A stretch of 64,000 nt of DNA from NCBI RefSeq assembly GCF_000495915.1, contig NZ_AOFQ01000017.1:1-64000 (forward strand). The letters are read 5' to 3'. Positions within the stretch are counted from its first letter, which is position 1. Each line of letters opens with the position of its first letter. This document shows, in pieces, positions 26,915-35,728 of this stretch. The notes below the pieces were generated by a model, which saw nothing but the letters and a program-made list of their open reading frames with translations, had not been told where the DNA came from and did not search any database. Source of the stretch: Stutzerimonas chloritidismutans AW-1 (GTDB lineage Bacteria; Pseudomonadota; Gammaproteobacteria; Pseudomonadales; Pseudomonadaceae). The position numbers were made by a program, and so were the translations under genes.

Positions 26915-29287
26915 TCAAAAGGGTTGCGCTTCGACGCGCTGCGTCAGCTGTTCCAGACGCAGCGCGCCCTGGGCGCGGTTGCGTACCGCCATCCAGTCCT
27001 CCAGTGCCGCCAGCGAGCGCGGCGGCGAGATCAGGTAGCCCTGGAACAGGTCGCAGCCGGCCTGCAGCAGTGCCGACTGCTTTTCCATGTTGTCGACGCC
27101 CTCGGCATTCACGCGCTTGCCCTGGGCGTGGCAGAAGGCGATGAGGGCGCTCAGGCTCTGCTGCATCTCCGGGCGGGTCAGCCGGGTGATAATCGCCATG
27201 TCCAGCTTGATGGTGTCGGCGGGGTACTCGAGCAGCTGCTGGATCGAGGTATAGCCGACGCCGAAATCGTCGATGGCCACGCGAAAGCCTGCGCGGCGAA
27301 TCGCCTGGACCACTTCCATGGTGTTCTTGCACAGCTCGGCGGCGTAGGTTTCGGTCAGCTCGATCTCGATCCTGCCCGGCTCGACGCCGTGATGGGCGGC
27401 GCGCTCGACCAGATAGCGGCAGATGCGGTCGTCGTTGAGCTGCGCGGAGGACACGTTGATCGCCAGCAGCACGCCTTCGCCGAACAGCTGCACCAGCTTC
27501 GGGTACTCCGCCAGGGCATGATCGATGACCCAGCTGTCGATCTTCCGGAACAGCCCGGCGCGTTCGGCGATGGGGATGAACTCGCCGGGCGAAACCGTCC
27601 CGAGGATTGGTGAATGCCAGCGCAGCAGCACTTCGCAACTGACCACTGCGCCTTCGCGATCCAGCGCCGGCATGTAGACCAGCCGCAGCTGGTCGTCGCC
27701 GTCGAGCTCGCGCAGCTGGTCTTCGATCAGGCGGATTCGCTCGTTGCGTCGCTCCAGCTCGCCGCTGAAGGCCACCGCGGTGTTCTTGCCCTCGGCCTTG
27801 GCCTGGTACATGGCGGTGTCGGCGCGGGTGAGCAGCTGGGTGATCGAGTCCGCATCTTCCGGGTAGCAGGCGGTGCCGATGCTGACGCTGACCGGATACA
27901 GGCGATCCTCCAGACGAAACCCGCCGCGGCAGAGGCCGAGCAGCGCGTCGCACAATTGCTGGAGGCCGCCGTCGCCGGTTTCGCTCAGCAGCAGGATGGC
28001 GAACTCGTCGCCGGACAGGCGCGCCAGGGCCGTTTCCGTCTGCGGGTAGTCGGTGCGATGACGTTCGAGCACGCCGCGGGCACGCTGGGCGAAGATTCGC
28101 AGCAGAGCGTCGCCGGCATCGTGGCCGTGCTGGTCGTTGACCTGCTTGAAGTTGTCCAGATCGAGAAACAGCAGCGCCAGCCGCTTGTGCTTGCGCATGC
28201 ACTGCTCGTACATGGCATTGGCCAGCACGCCGAAGTGCGCCCGGTTGCTGACCTGGGTCAGGCTGTCCTCCCAGGATATTTCGCGGATGCGTTGCAGCGC
28301 CTCGGTGTTGCGGTCGTGCAGGGTCTTCATGTTCACCGTCAGCCGGCCGATCTCGCCGCCATCGGTCGGCTCGTCGAGCGCGTCGCGCTTGCACAGCAGC
28401 AGGTCGGTGAGCTGGTCGTCCAGCTGGCTGATGGGGCCGGTAATGGAACGGCGGATCAGCCACAGCAGCAGGCCGATGGAGATCAGGCAAATAAGCGCGC
28501 CGCCGGCGATGAAGGCGAGCCCCAGGGTCTGCAGGCGCTCGGCGGTGTAGTGCGACGCCGGTGTCAGCCGAGCATGCAGCGAACGCGACAGCGAAACCCC
28601 GGCGGACAACCCGGCGACCGCCGGCAACGGCTCGTCGGAGATTTCGACAGGCGCACCGTATTCGCTTTCCAGGCTGCGCTTGAGCTTGAGGAAGCGCTCC
28701 GGGCGCACCGCCAGCTGAATGGCGAAGGCCTCGGCGCGCTGGCTTGGCAGTGGCCGGCTGCTGGAGGCCGGCAGGATGAAGTCGGTGTTCATCAGCAGCG
28801 GGTCGTCATTGGCCTGCTCGACGTAGAGGGTGTTGCCGGATGCCGAAGACCGTCTGGCTTCGCTGACGATACGCTGCTGGCTCGCATTCATCGAGGCGAA
28901 TGGCGACAGGCTGCTTTCGAAGTAGTAGGCCGGCCTGCCATCGGGCTGCACGACGGCGAGGGAAACGAAGGTCAGCTCGGTATTGGATAGCGAGCGGATG
29001 CTCTGCTGGATGCGCAGCCCGAGGGTGTCGTTGCGAAAGTCGGTGTCCGACTCGCGCAGGAACAGCAGCAGCGCCTCGCTATCCATGATCGAGTAGAGCA
29101 CGCTGCGATTGAACGCCTCATAGTCCAGGTAGGCGGAGGTCAGCGCCGAGAGCTGCTGCTCCAGGCGCGCCTGCTCCAGCCCCAGCAGCGAGGCGCGCTG
29201 GGTCAGGTAGGCGGTGGTCGAGGCAACCAGCTGGATGATCAGAATGACCGGAAAGATCACCAGCAGCGTGCGTTTACCTAGCGTCAT
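26915..29287 (-). CDS. mbaA: MbaA-like GGDEF-EAL membrane protein
   Basis: 790 residues. TM1 at about 8-26, a large periplasmic domain (30-250), TM2 at about 254-277, HAMP, GGDEF domain with S-G-D-E-F at 425-429, and EAL domain with E-V-L at 552-554, the catalytic glutamate in ELTET (about 643) and DDFG at 673-676. V. cholerae MbaA has the same length and, as I recall, the same SGDEF and EVL variants; it switches between c-di-GMP synthesis and hydrolysis depending on the periplasmic binding protein NspS. The start overlaps the PotD-like gene by 14 bases, matching the nspS-mbaA operon. Naming is by analogy. Confidence 0.85.
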   Translation of the reverse strand: MTLGKRTLLVIFPVILIIQLVASTTAYLTQRASLLGLEQARLEQQLSALTSAYLDYEAFNRSVLYSIMDSEALLLFLRESDTDFRNDTLGLRIQQSIRSLSNTELTFVSLAVVQPDGRPAYYFESSLSPFASMNASQQRIVSEARRSSASGNTLYVEQANDDPLLMNTDFILPASSSRPLPSQRAEAFAIQLAVRPERFLKLKRSLESEYGAPVEISDEPLPAVAGLSAGVSLSRSLHARLTPASHYTAERLQTLGLAFIAGGALICLISIGLLLWLIRRSITGPISQLDDQLTDLLLCKRDALDEPTDGGEIGRLTVNMKTLHDRNTEALQRIREISWEDSLTQVSNRAHFGVLANAMYEQCMRKHKRLALLFLDLDNFKQVNDQHGHDAGDALLRIFAQRARGVLERHRTDYPQTETALARLSGDEFAILLLSETGDGGLQQLCDALLGLCRGGFRLEDRLYPVSVSIGTACYPEDADSITQLLTRADTAMYQAKAEGKNTAVAFSGELERRNERIRLIEDQLRELDGDDQLRLVYMPALDREGAVVSCEVLLRWHSPILGTVSPGEFIPIAERAGLFRKIDSWVIDHALAEYPKLVQLFGEGVLLAINVSSAQLNDDRICRYLVERAAHHGVEPGRIEIELTETYAAELCKNTMEVVQAIRRAGFRVAIDDFGVGYTSIQQLLEYPADTIKLDMAIITRLTRPEMQQSLSALIAFCHAQGKRVNAEGVDNMEKQSALLQAGCDLFQGYLISPPRSLAALEDWMAVRNRAQGALRLEQLTQRVEAQPF

Positions 29288-30359
29288 GGGCGTTGATCAG
29301 TGCACTGATGATGCGCCGCCGCGTCTGCGTGCCCTCCAGCGGTCGCGTCTCGTAGACCTGGCTTCTCTCCAGTACCGCTTCCGCCGGGTAGATGGTCGAA
29401 TCCGCGCGGATATCCGCCGGCAGCAGTGCCCGCGCCGCAGCGTTCGGTGTGGCGACGCCCAGATCGGCGGCATTCAGGGCGGCGATTTCCGGCTGCTGGA
29501 GGAAGTCGAGGAAGCGCCGCGCCAGCGCCTTCTTCGCGGTGCCGGTCGGTATCGACAGGCAATCGACCCAGAGCAGCGTGCCCTCTTCGGGCACTACGTA
29601 GCGCCAGGGCTCGCCGTCGACCCCTTCGACTTCGTTGAGCACCTGCTGGTCGCCGCTGTAGGCCAGGGCCATGTCGGCCTGGTCGAGGTAGCGCTGGCTG
29701 CGCAGTGAAGTGATCACGTACTCGTAGGTCAGCACGGCGCTGGACTGGGCCATGAGCAGATCGAAGGCGGCCTTGAGTTCGTCGTTGTTCGAGGTGTTGA
29801 TCGAATGGTTCTGCAGGATCAGCGGACTGGCGAGGATGTCCTCGTGGTCCTCCATCATGATGATGTGTGGCTCGTCGGCGCGAGCCGGTTGCAGCAGGTC
29901 CTTCCAGGATCGTGGCGCGCTTTCCAGGCGGTCGCTGCGATAGGCGATGCCGAGCGTGCCCCACAGGTAGGGCACGCCGTAGCGCCCGCAGCTGTTGCGC
30001 CAGCGTTGCGGGACATGACGCAGCGTCGGCAGCTGCTTGTCGTCGATCGGGTCCAGCAGGCCGCGGGCGCCAAAGCGCGAGGCGCTGATCAGCTCCGTCA
30101 GGGCGATATCGATCTGATGCTCGGGCTTGGCGAGGACTTCGTCGCGCTTGTCGCCGCTATCGAAGTAGATCTGCCTGATCTCGACCCCGGTTTCGGCTTG
30201 CCAGCGTTCGATCACCGCTTCGCTGAGGTATTCCTCCCAGGTTAGCAGCGTCAGGTGTTCGGCCGCGTGCACGGGAGTTGAGGGAAACAGCAGGCTGACC
30301 GTCATCAGCAGGGTGCTGCGCATACGCCATGGCGCCGGTTTGTTGTTCTTCTCGGTCAT
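29274..30359 (-). CDS. nspS: NspS-like PotD-family periplasmic polyamine sensor
   Basis: 361 residues; a signal peptide is cleaved near VHAAE (about 33). The mature protein is a PotD-type polyamine-binding fold (LTLLTWEEYLSEAVIERWQ, YGVPYLWGTLGIAYRSD, DMALAYSGDQQ, VPEEGTLLWVDCLSIP). There are no PotABC transporter genes; instead it overlaps a GGDEF-EAL gene, as with Vibrio NspS, which binds norspermidine or spermidine and controls biofilm through MbaA. The ligand here is inferred. Confidence 0.82.
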   Translation of the reverse strand: MTEKNNKPAPWRMRSTLLMTVSLLFPSTPVHAAEHLTLLTWEEYLSEAVIERWQAETGVEIRQIYFDSGDKRDEVLAKPEHQIDIALTELISASRFGARGLLDPIDDKQLPTLRHVPQRWRNSCGRYGVPYLWGTLGIAYRSDRLESAPRSWKDLLQPARADEPHIIMMEDHEDILASPLILQNHSINTSNNDELKAAFDLLMAQSSAVLTYEYVITSLRSQRYLDQADMALAYSGDQQVLNEVEGVDGEPWRYVVPEEGTLLWVDCLSIPTGTAKKALARRFLDFLQQPEIAALNAADLGVATPNAAARALLPADIRADSTIYPAEAVLERSQVYETRPLEGTQTRRRIISALINAHDAR

Positions 30360-30621
30360 TGATCATCCATCCCAGGCATTTGGCCGCCGTGGCAGTGGCA
30401 GCGCATTCGACGGGTCTACCCAAGTTATCGGCAACCGATGATGGCACTTTAATGGCGTCATAGAGTCGGCGGCAATGAATTTGTAACCTTGTCCGCGTCC
30501 GTTCCGATCGGTGGCCCTCGAAGCCGGTCAGCCAGACGGGTTGTTCGTCGCAGATGGCGTACCGGCACTCGATTCTTGAGCCAGACTCCAATACAGCCCG
30601 TGCCAAACCGAGGAGCCTGCC

Positions 30622-31290
30622 ATGACCTTCAAGATCCCCTTCTACGATCGAGTCCAGGCAGGTGAGGCGCTGGCCGAGCGCCTGGTGCAGGATGCCGACT
30701 GGCGCGACGCCCTGGTCCTGGCGCTACCGCGCGGCGGTGTGCCGGTGGCATTCGAGGTGGCACAGCGGCTGGGCCTCGAGCTTGACATTCTGGTTGTGCG
30801 CAAACTCGGCACGCCGGGCAATCGCGAACTGGCCATGGGCGCCATCGCCAGCGGCGGCGTGCGTGTGATGAACGACGATATCGTGCAGTACATCCACGTC
30901 TCCAGGGCCGAGATCGCCGGCACCATCGCCCAGGAAACCCATGAGTTGCAGCGGCGCGAGCAGGCCTATCGCGGTGAACGACCGCCGCCGCTCATCGCCG
31001 GGCGTGCCGTGATCCTGGTGGACGACGGGCTGGCGACCGGCGCGACCATGCGCGCCGCGGTGCAGGCGGTGCGCCACCTGGGCGCGACGTGCATCACCGT
31101 TGCGGTGCCGGTGGCGGCTGCGCAGAGCATCGCGCAGCTGGAAAAACTGGCGGATCGCGTCGTTTGCCTGCATGTACCCCATGACCTGTATGCCATCGGT
31201 CGCTGGTACGAGCATTTCGAGCAGACCCCCGACCGCCAGGTGGTGGAGCTGCTACAGCGCGCGTGGACCCAGGGAGGGCAGGCGGCATGA
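30622..31290 (+). CDS. Phosphoribosyltransferase family protein
   Basis: 222 residues. PRTase fold with ALPRGGVPVAFEVAQ near the N-terminus and the PRPP loop VILVDDGLATGAT at about 131-143. The family is the stand-alone 'predicted phosphoribosyltransferase' type found beside dienelactone-like hydrolases. Its stop overlaps the start of such a hydrolase by four bases. The reaction is unknown. It is cytoplasmic. Confidence 0.85.
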   Translation: MTFKIPFYDRVQAGEALAERLVQDADWRDALVLALPRGGVPVAFEVAQRLGLELDILVVRKLGTPGNRELAMGAIASGGVRVMNDDIVQYIHVSRAEIAGTIAQETHELQRREQAYRGERPPPLIAGRAVILVDDGLATGATMRAAVQAVRHLGATCITVAVPVAAAQSIAQLEKLADRVVCLHVPHDLYAIGRWYEHFEQTPDRQVVELLQRAWTQGGQAA

Positions 31291-31940
31291 CCGCGCTTGC
31301 GGCGACACCCATGCGCTTCACGCTCGGCAAGGCACGCCTGCATGGCGAGCTGTGCCTGCCGCCCGCGGCCACCGGCCTGGTGGTGTTCGTCCACGGCAGC
31401 GGCAGCAGCCGGCACAGCCCGCGCAACCGCAGCGTGGCGCATTGCTTCAACGAAATGGGACTGGCGACCCTGCTCTTCGATCTGCTCACCAAGCACGAGC
31501 AGCCCATCGACGAGATCACCCGGCAGCTGCGCTTCGACATCCCGCTGCTCAGCCAGCGCCTCAGCGGCGTGGTCGACCAGCTGAGCAGCGATGCGCGCTT
31601 GCACGATCTGCGCATCGGCCTGTTCGGCAGCAGCACCGGCGCCGCCGCGGCGCTGACCACCGCCGCCTCGCGGCCGGCGGACATCGCCGCGGTGGTTTCC
31701 CGTGGCGGCCGGGTCGACCTGGCGGATCTATCGCTGGCGCGGGTCAAGGCGGCTTCGCTGTTCCTCGTCGGCAGCGGCGACCTCGAGGTGCTGGAACTCA
31801 ACCGTGCCGCTGCTGCCCGTCTGCAGTGCGTGCATCAGCTGGTGGTGGTACCGGGGGCGACGCACCTGTTCGAGGAGCACGGCACGCTGGAGGAGGTGGC
31901 GCGGCTGGCCGGCGACTGGTTCCTGAGACACCTGTGCTGA
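31287..31940 (+). CDS. Dienelactone hydrolase-like alpha/beta hydrolase
   Basis: 217 residues from the ATG that overlaps the PRTase stop. An oxyanion segment VVFVHGSGSSRHSPRN and the nucleophile elbow FGSSTGAAAAL (Ser in G-S-S-T-G) identify an alpha/beta hydrolase; the His is probably in GATHLFEE. PRTase and hydrolase are often fused or adjacent in bacteria, which implies a shared pathway that is not known to me. Confidence 0.82.
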   Translation: MTALAATPMRFTLGKARLHGELCLPPAATGLVVFVHGSGSSRHSPRNRSVAHCFNEMGLATLLFDLLTKHEQPIDEITRQLRFDIPLLSQRLSGVVDQLSSDARLHDLRIGLFGSSTGAAAALTTAASRPADIAAVVSRGGRVDLADLSLARVKAASLFLVGSGDLEVLELNRAAAARLQCVHQLVVVPGATHLFEEHGTLEEVARLAGDWFLRHLC

Positions 31941-32099
31941 TCCTGCCGCGGGCCGCAGCTGGGAGAAACAGGCGGTGCAGCGCCGCTGGCCAGGCCGAAC
32001 GGCAATCTGCTGATACAAGGCTCTTCGCGGTGTTTGGTGGACAGCGGCGAACTCTTGGCCTCGACTTGTAACAAAGATCGGAATGCCAAGGAGGTTGTG

Positions 32100-32591
32100 A
32101 TGACACAGGCCGCATGGCGTCGCGGGGCCACCGACGCACTCTTCTGGTCACTGCTCTATACCGCACTCTGGGCGCTGTTCGCTGCCGGACAGGGCTGGGT
32201 GCTGGGTGTGCCGACGATCACCCTGGCCGTCGCGCTGAGCCTCTGGCTCGGCCTGCGCCCGATGGCCATGCGCCTGGCGGCGCTGCCGGCGTTTCTCGGC
32301 TTCTTTCTCAAGCACATGCTGCTCGGTGGCTGGGATGTGGCGCGGCGTGCGCTGCAGCCAGGCTGTCCGCTGCAGCCGGCGTGGCATCCCTATCCGCTCA
32401 CCATCCAGTCGCCGCGGGTGCGCCTGTTGCTCTCGGCGATGGTCGGGCTGTTGCCCGGGACCCTGGCGTCGCGAGTCGATGCCGACGAGATGCGTGTGCA
32501 CGTGCTGGATGAGCGCCTGCCCTGGCAAGCCACCGTGGCCGGACTGGAACTGCGCCTGGAGCGGCTGCTGGGCGCGGAGGGGCGGCCTTGA
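32100..32591 (+). CDS. mrpE: Mrp-type Na+/H+ antiporter subunit E
   Basis: 163 residues from the ATG at 32100. Two or three hydrophobic segments at the N-terminus (WSLLYTALWALFAAGQGWVLG, ITLAVALSLWLGL) are followed by the MnhE signature region with LTIQSPRVRLLLSAMVGLLPGT and a soluble tail. First gene of an eight-gene operon with overlapping or abutting starts (32591, 32835, 33121, 34026, 34304, 35725, 37218). It is an integral membrane accessory subunit. Confidence 0.88.
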   Translation: MTQAAWRRGATDALFWSLLYTALWALFAAGQGWVLGVPTITLAVALSLWLGLRPMAMRLAALPAFLGFFLKHMLLGGWDVARRALQPGCPLQPAWHPYPLTIQSPRVRLLLSAMVGLLPGTLASRVDADEMRVHVLDERLPWQATVAGLELRLERLLGAEGRP

Positions 32592-32842
32592 TGGCAGTGT
32601 TCTGCGCACTTCTGCTGCTGACCCTGATCATCGGCCTGTGGCGCGTACTGCTCGGTCCGCGACGGGTCGACCGGCTGCTTGCCGTGCAGCTGTTCGGCAC
32701 CACCGGCACGGCGCTGCTGCTGGTGCTGGCGCAGTGGCAGGGCGCGCCGGCACTGCGCGATGCGGCGCTGGTGCTGGCGCTGCTGGCGGCGATGATCAGC
32801 GCCGCGCTGGTACAGCTGCTGCGACGTAGCCGCCATGAGTGA
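32591..32842 (+). CDS. mrpF: Mrp-type antiporter subunit F
   Basis: 83 residues. Three hydrophobic helices; LLLTLIIGLWRVLLGPRRVDRLLAVQLFG is the MnhF-type block (with a conserved GP and DR). The ATG at 32591 overlaps the subunit E stop by one base (TGATG). Confidence 0.85.
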   Translation: MAVFCALLLLTLIIGLWRVLLGPRRVDRLLAVQLFGTTGTALLLVLAQWQGAPALRDAALVLALLAAMISAALVQLLRRSRHE

Positions 32843-33128
32843 ACTGCTCGACTTCTTCAGCTGGCTGCTGCTGGCCGGTGGGCTGGGGTTCTTCGCCGCC
32901 GGGAGCATCGGTCTGCTGCGCTTTCCCGATACCCTGAGTCGCCTGCACGCGCTGACCAAGGCCGACACCCTCGGCCTCGGCCTGGTGGTCGCCGGCCTTT
33001 CGCTGCGCGCCGGCGGGGTGCTGGAAGTCGCGCAGATGCTGCTGATCTGGCTGCTGGTGCTGGCCTCCGGCGCCACCGCCTGTCAGCTGCTGGCACGTCA
33101 ATCCGACGAGGAGGACGGCGATGACTGA
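32835..33128 (+). CDS. mrpG: Mrp-type antiporter subunit G
   Basis: 97 residues, three helices. GSIGLLRFPDTLSRLHALTKADTLG is the MnhG hallmark (FPD...RLHA..K..T). The start overlaps the preceding gene by eight bases and the stop overlaps the next by eight. Confidence 0.9.
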   Translation: MSELLDFFSWLLLAGGLGFFAAGSIGLLRFPDTLSRLHALTKADTLGLGLVVAGLSLRAGGVLEVAQMLLIWLLVLASGATACQLLARQSDEEDGDD

Positions 33129-34029
33129 CTGGCTGCTGGATGCGGTCCTCGGCCTGTTGCTGCTCGGTCTGGCCGGTGGCGCGCTGCATGTGCGCCAGCT
33201 GTATGCCGGCGTGTTGCTGTTCATTGCTTTCGGGCTAGTGCTGGCGCTGGTCTGGGCGCGGCTGGGCGCGGCCGACCTGGCGCTGGCCGAGGCCGCCATC
33301 GGCGCCGGGCTGACCGGTGTGCTGCTGTTCGCCGCGCTGGCGCGTCAGCCACGGGCCGGCAGCGAGCCGCAGCTGTCGCGCCGCCGGCGTCTGGCCGCGG
33401 TGGCGGTGGTGCTGCCGCTCCTGTTGATGGTGTTGCCGCAGCTAGCGCCGCTGGCCGAACTGCAACCGAGCGTGCCGACGCAGATCGATGCCGCGCTGGC
33501 GCAGAGCGGCGTCGAGCATCCGGTCACGGCGGTGCTGCTCAATTTCCGCGCCTGGGACACCTTGCTCGAGCTGGCCGTCCTGCTCCTGGCCCTGCTCGGT
33601 GCACGGCAGCTCGGATCGCTGCAGCCGCAGCTGAGCGAGCCCTGGCCTATGCTGCGCGCCTGGGGCCGAACACTCGCGCCGCTGCTGGTGCTGGCCGGCG
33701 GCTATGTGCTCTGGCGTGGTGCCGCCTCGCCCGGCGGTGCCTTCCAGGCCGGCGCGCTGCTGGCCTCCGGCATCGTCCTGCTGCGTCTGGCTGGTGCGTT
33801 GCCGGCGTTGCGCTGGGGCTTCTGGCCGCTGCGTCTGCTGGTGCTGGTCGGCCTGCTGCTTTTCGTCGCGGTGGCGGCAGCCTGCGCCTGGTTTGGCGAT
33901 GGCTGGCTGCAGTACCCGACCGGCTGGGCCAAGCCGCTGATCGTCGTCATCGAGGCCGCGGCGACGCTGTCCATCGCCGCGAGCCTGAGCCTGCTGGTGA
34001 TCGGCGACGACCCGGAGCCGCAGTCATGA
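33121..34029 (+). CDS. Fused DUF4040 (MbhD-like) and MnhB-like antiporter subunit
   Basis: 302 residues. The N-terminal half (about 1-80) is MbhD/DUF4040-like, with VLLFIAFGLVLALVWARLGAADLALAEAAIGAGLTGVL-type helices. The C-terminal half (about 185-302) is MnhB-like, with PLLVLAGGYVLWRGAASPGGAFQAGALLASG. In classic Mrp systems the MbhD and MbhE segments are the C-terminal part of the giant MrpA; here the MbhD part is attached to subunit B instead, so the MrpA equivalent is split. Eight or so helices. Confidence 0.85.
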   Translation: MTDWLLDAVLGLLLLGLAGGALHVRQLYAGVLLFIAFGLVLALVWARLGAADLALAEAAIGAGLTGVLLFAALARQPRAGSEPQLSRRRRLAAVAVVLPLLLMVLPQLAPLAELQPSVPTQIDAALAQSGVEHPVTAVLLNFRAWDTLLELAVLLLALLGARQLGSLQPQLSEPWPMLRAWGRTLAPLLVLAGGYVLWRGAASPGGAFQAGALLASGIVLLRLAGALPALRWGFWPLRLLVLVGLLLFVAVAAACAWFGDGWLQYPTGWAKPLIVVIEAAATLSIAASLSLLVIGDDPEPQS

Positions 34030-34307
34030 GCGTCACGCTGTTCTGGATCGCCGTCGGCTTCGCCCTCTGGCTGCTCGGCCTGCACGGGTTGCTCACATTG
34101 CGCCATGCGCTGCGACGGATCATCGCCATCAACCTGATGGGCAGCGGCGTGTTTCTGGTGATGATCGCCCTGGCGGCGCGTCACGACCCGAGCGATCCGC
34201 TGCTGGTGGCGCTGGTGGTTACCGGGCTGGTGGTGGCGGTGAGTGCGACCGCGCTGGCGTTGCGCCTGAGCAGTGCGCTGGCCGCGTCGAAGGAGCACGA
34301 GCGATGA
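34026..34307 (+). CDS. mrpC: Mrp-type antiporter subunit C (NuoK-like)
   Basis: 93 residues, three helices. GSGVFLVMIALAARH with flanking residues matches MnhC/NuoK. It overlaps neighbouring genes by four bases at each end (ATGA). Confidence 0.88.
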   Translation: MSVTLFWIAVGFALWLLGLHGLLTLRHALRRIIAINLMGSGVFLVMIALAARHDPSDPLLVALVVTGLVVAVSATALALRLSSALAASKEHER

Positions 34308-35728
34308 ACGCCGCCCTGGTCAGCCTGCTGCTGCCCCTGGCCGGCGCCTTGCTGCTGATCCTGCTGCGCCCGGCACGCAGCGGCCGCTGGGTGATCGCGC
34401 TGAGCCTGGGCGCGCTCCTGGCGGCGATCATGGCGCTGCAGGTGGTGCTCGATCATGGCGAGCGCAGCCTGCTGGTCGGTGGCTGGGAGGCGGGGCTGGC
34501 GATCCGTTTCCGCCTGACCCCACTGGCCGCGCTGCTGCTGGTGTTCACGTCCGGGCTGCACCTGCTGGTGGCGCTGTACGCGGCGCGCATCGCCCATGCC
34601 GCCGGGAATCAGGATTACTGGCCATTGTCCTGCCTGCTGCACGCGGCACTGGCCGCGCTGTGGCTGTCGGCGGACCTGTTCAACCTCTACGTGACGCTGG
34701 AGTTGCTCAGCCTGGCCGCGGTGGCGCTGGTGTCGCTGGCCGGGCGCAAGGCCTGGAAGCCGGCGCTGAACTACCTGCTGCTGTCGCTGGCCGGCTCGCT
34801 GGCCTACCTGCTCGGTGTGGCGCTGATCTACGGGCGCTACGGCGTGCTCGACCTGGCCGTGCTGGCGCAACTGACTGAGGCTGATGGCGTTACCCATCTG
34901 GCGCTGCTGCTGATGACTCTCGGGCTGATGCTCAAGGCCGCGCTGTGGCCGCTGCACCTGTGGTTGCCGCCGGCCCACGCTGCGGCACCGACTGCGGTCA
35001 GCGCGCTGCTCTCGGCGCTGGTGGTCAAGGGGCCGCTGTACATCCTCTGGCTGATCTGGAGCGAGATTGCCCCGGCTGAATTCGGCCGCGACGCCGGCCT
35101 GCTGTTCGGCGCCGCCGGTGTGCTGGCGCTGGTCGGCGGCGGCTGGTCGGCGCTGCGCGCGCCGCGACTGAAGACGCTGGTGGCCTACTCGACGGTCGCC
35201 CAGCTGGGCTACGCGCTGCTGGCGCTGGGGCTGTTGCTGCATCTGGACGAACCGCGCCTGCATGCGGCCCTGTGGCTGTTCGTGCTGGCCCACGGGTTGG
35301 CCAAGGTCTCGATGTTCCTCGCGGCCGGCGAATTGCAGAGCATTCTCGGCAGCAAACGGGTGAGCGGCATGAAAGGCGCGAGTCAGAACGTGCCGATCGC
35401 CCTGGCGGCGTTCGCCGTGGCCGGCGGCAGCCTGATCGGTTTGCCGCCCAGTGGCGGTTTCCTGGCCAAGTGGCTGTTGTTGCAGCCGCTGTTCGAACGG
35501 CCGCAGCACTGGCCCTGGGCCTTGGGCGCATTGCTCGGCACGCTGATGTCGGCGGCCTACGTGTTTCGCGTCGTCGCCCATGGATTCGACCGTGCCCGGC
35601 CGAATCCACCGAGCATTCATGCCGACCGTCTGGCGCAGTGGCTGGCGTTGCTGCCGGCGCTGCTGGTCTGGGGGCTCGCGCTTATCAGCGAGCCGCTGCT
35701 GCTCTGGCTGGGAGGGCTCGGGCGATGA
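34304..35728 (+). CDS. mrpD: Mrp-type antiporter subunit D (first of three large subunits)
   Basis: 474 residues with about 14 helices. The proton-conducting transporter family (NuoL/M/N, MrpD) features are present: the TM helix with LYVTLELLSLAAVALVSLAG, conserved Lys in ALWPLHLWLPPAHAAAPT, and a second Lys helix in KTLVAYSTVAQLGYALLALG. It would move protons in exchange for Na+ or K+. Four-base overlaps with both neighbours. Confidence 0.88.
   Translation: MNAALVSLLLPLAGALLLILLRPARSGRWVIALSLGALLAAIMALQVVLDHGERSLLVGGWEAGLAIRFRLTPLAALLLVFTSGLHLLVALYAARIAHAAGNQDYWPLSCLLHAALAALWLSADLFNLYVTLELLSLAAVALVSLAGRKAWKPALNYLLLSLAGSLAYLLGVALIYGRYGVLDLAVLAQLTEADGVTHLALLLMTLGLMLKAALWPLHLWLPPAHAAAPTAVSALLSALVVKGPLYILWLIWSEIAPAEFGRDAGLLFGAAGVLALVGGGWSALRAPRLKTLVAYSTVAQLGYALLALGLLLHLDEPRLHAALWLFVLAHGLAKVSMFLAAGELQSILGSKRVSGMKGASQNVPIALAAFAVAGGSLIGLPPSGGFLAKWLLLQPLFERPQHWPWALGALLGTLMSAAYVFRVVAHGFDRARPNPPSIHADRLAQWLALLPALLVWGLALISEPLLLWLGGLGR

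Noticed and set aside
26915-29287. An inactive degenerate GGDEF domain because it reads SGDEF
   Set aside because: Serine in the first position is tolerated in several active cyclases and is also found in MbaA; the essential Asp and Glu residues are kept.
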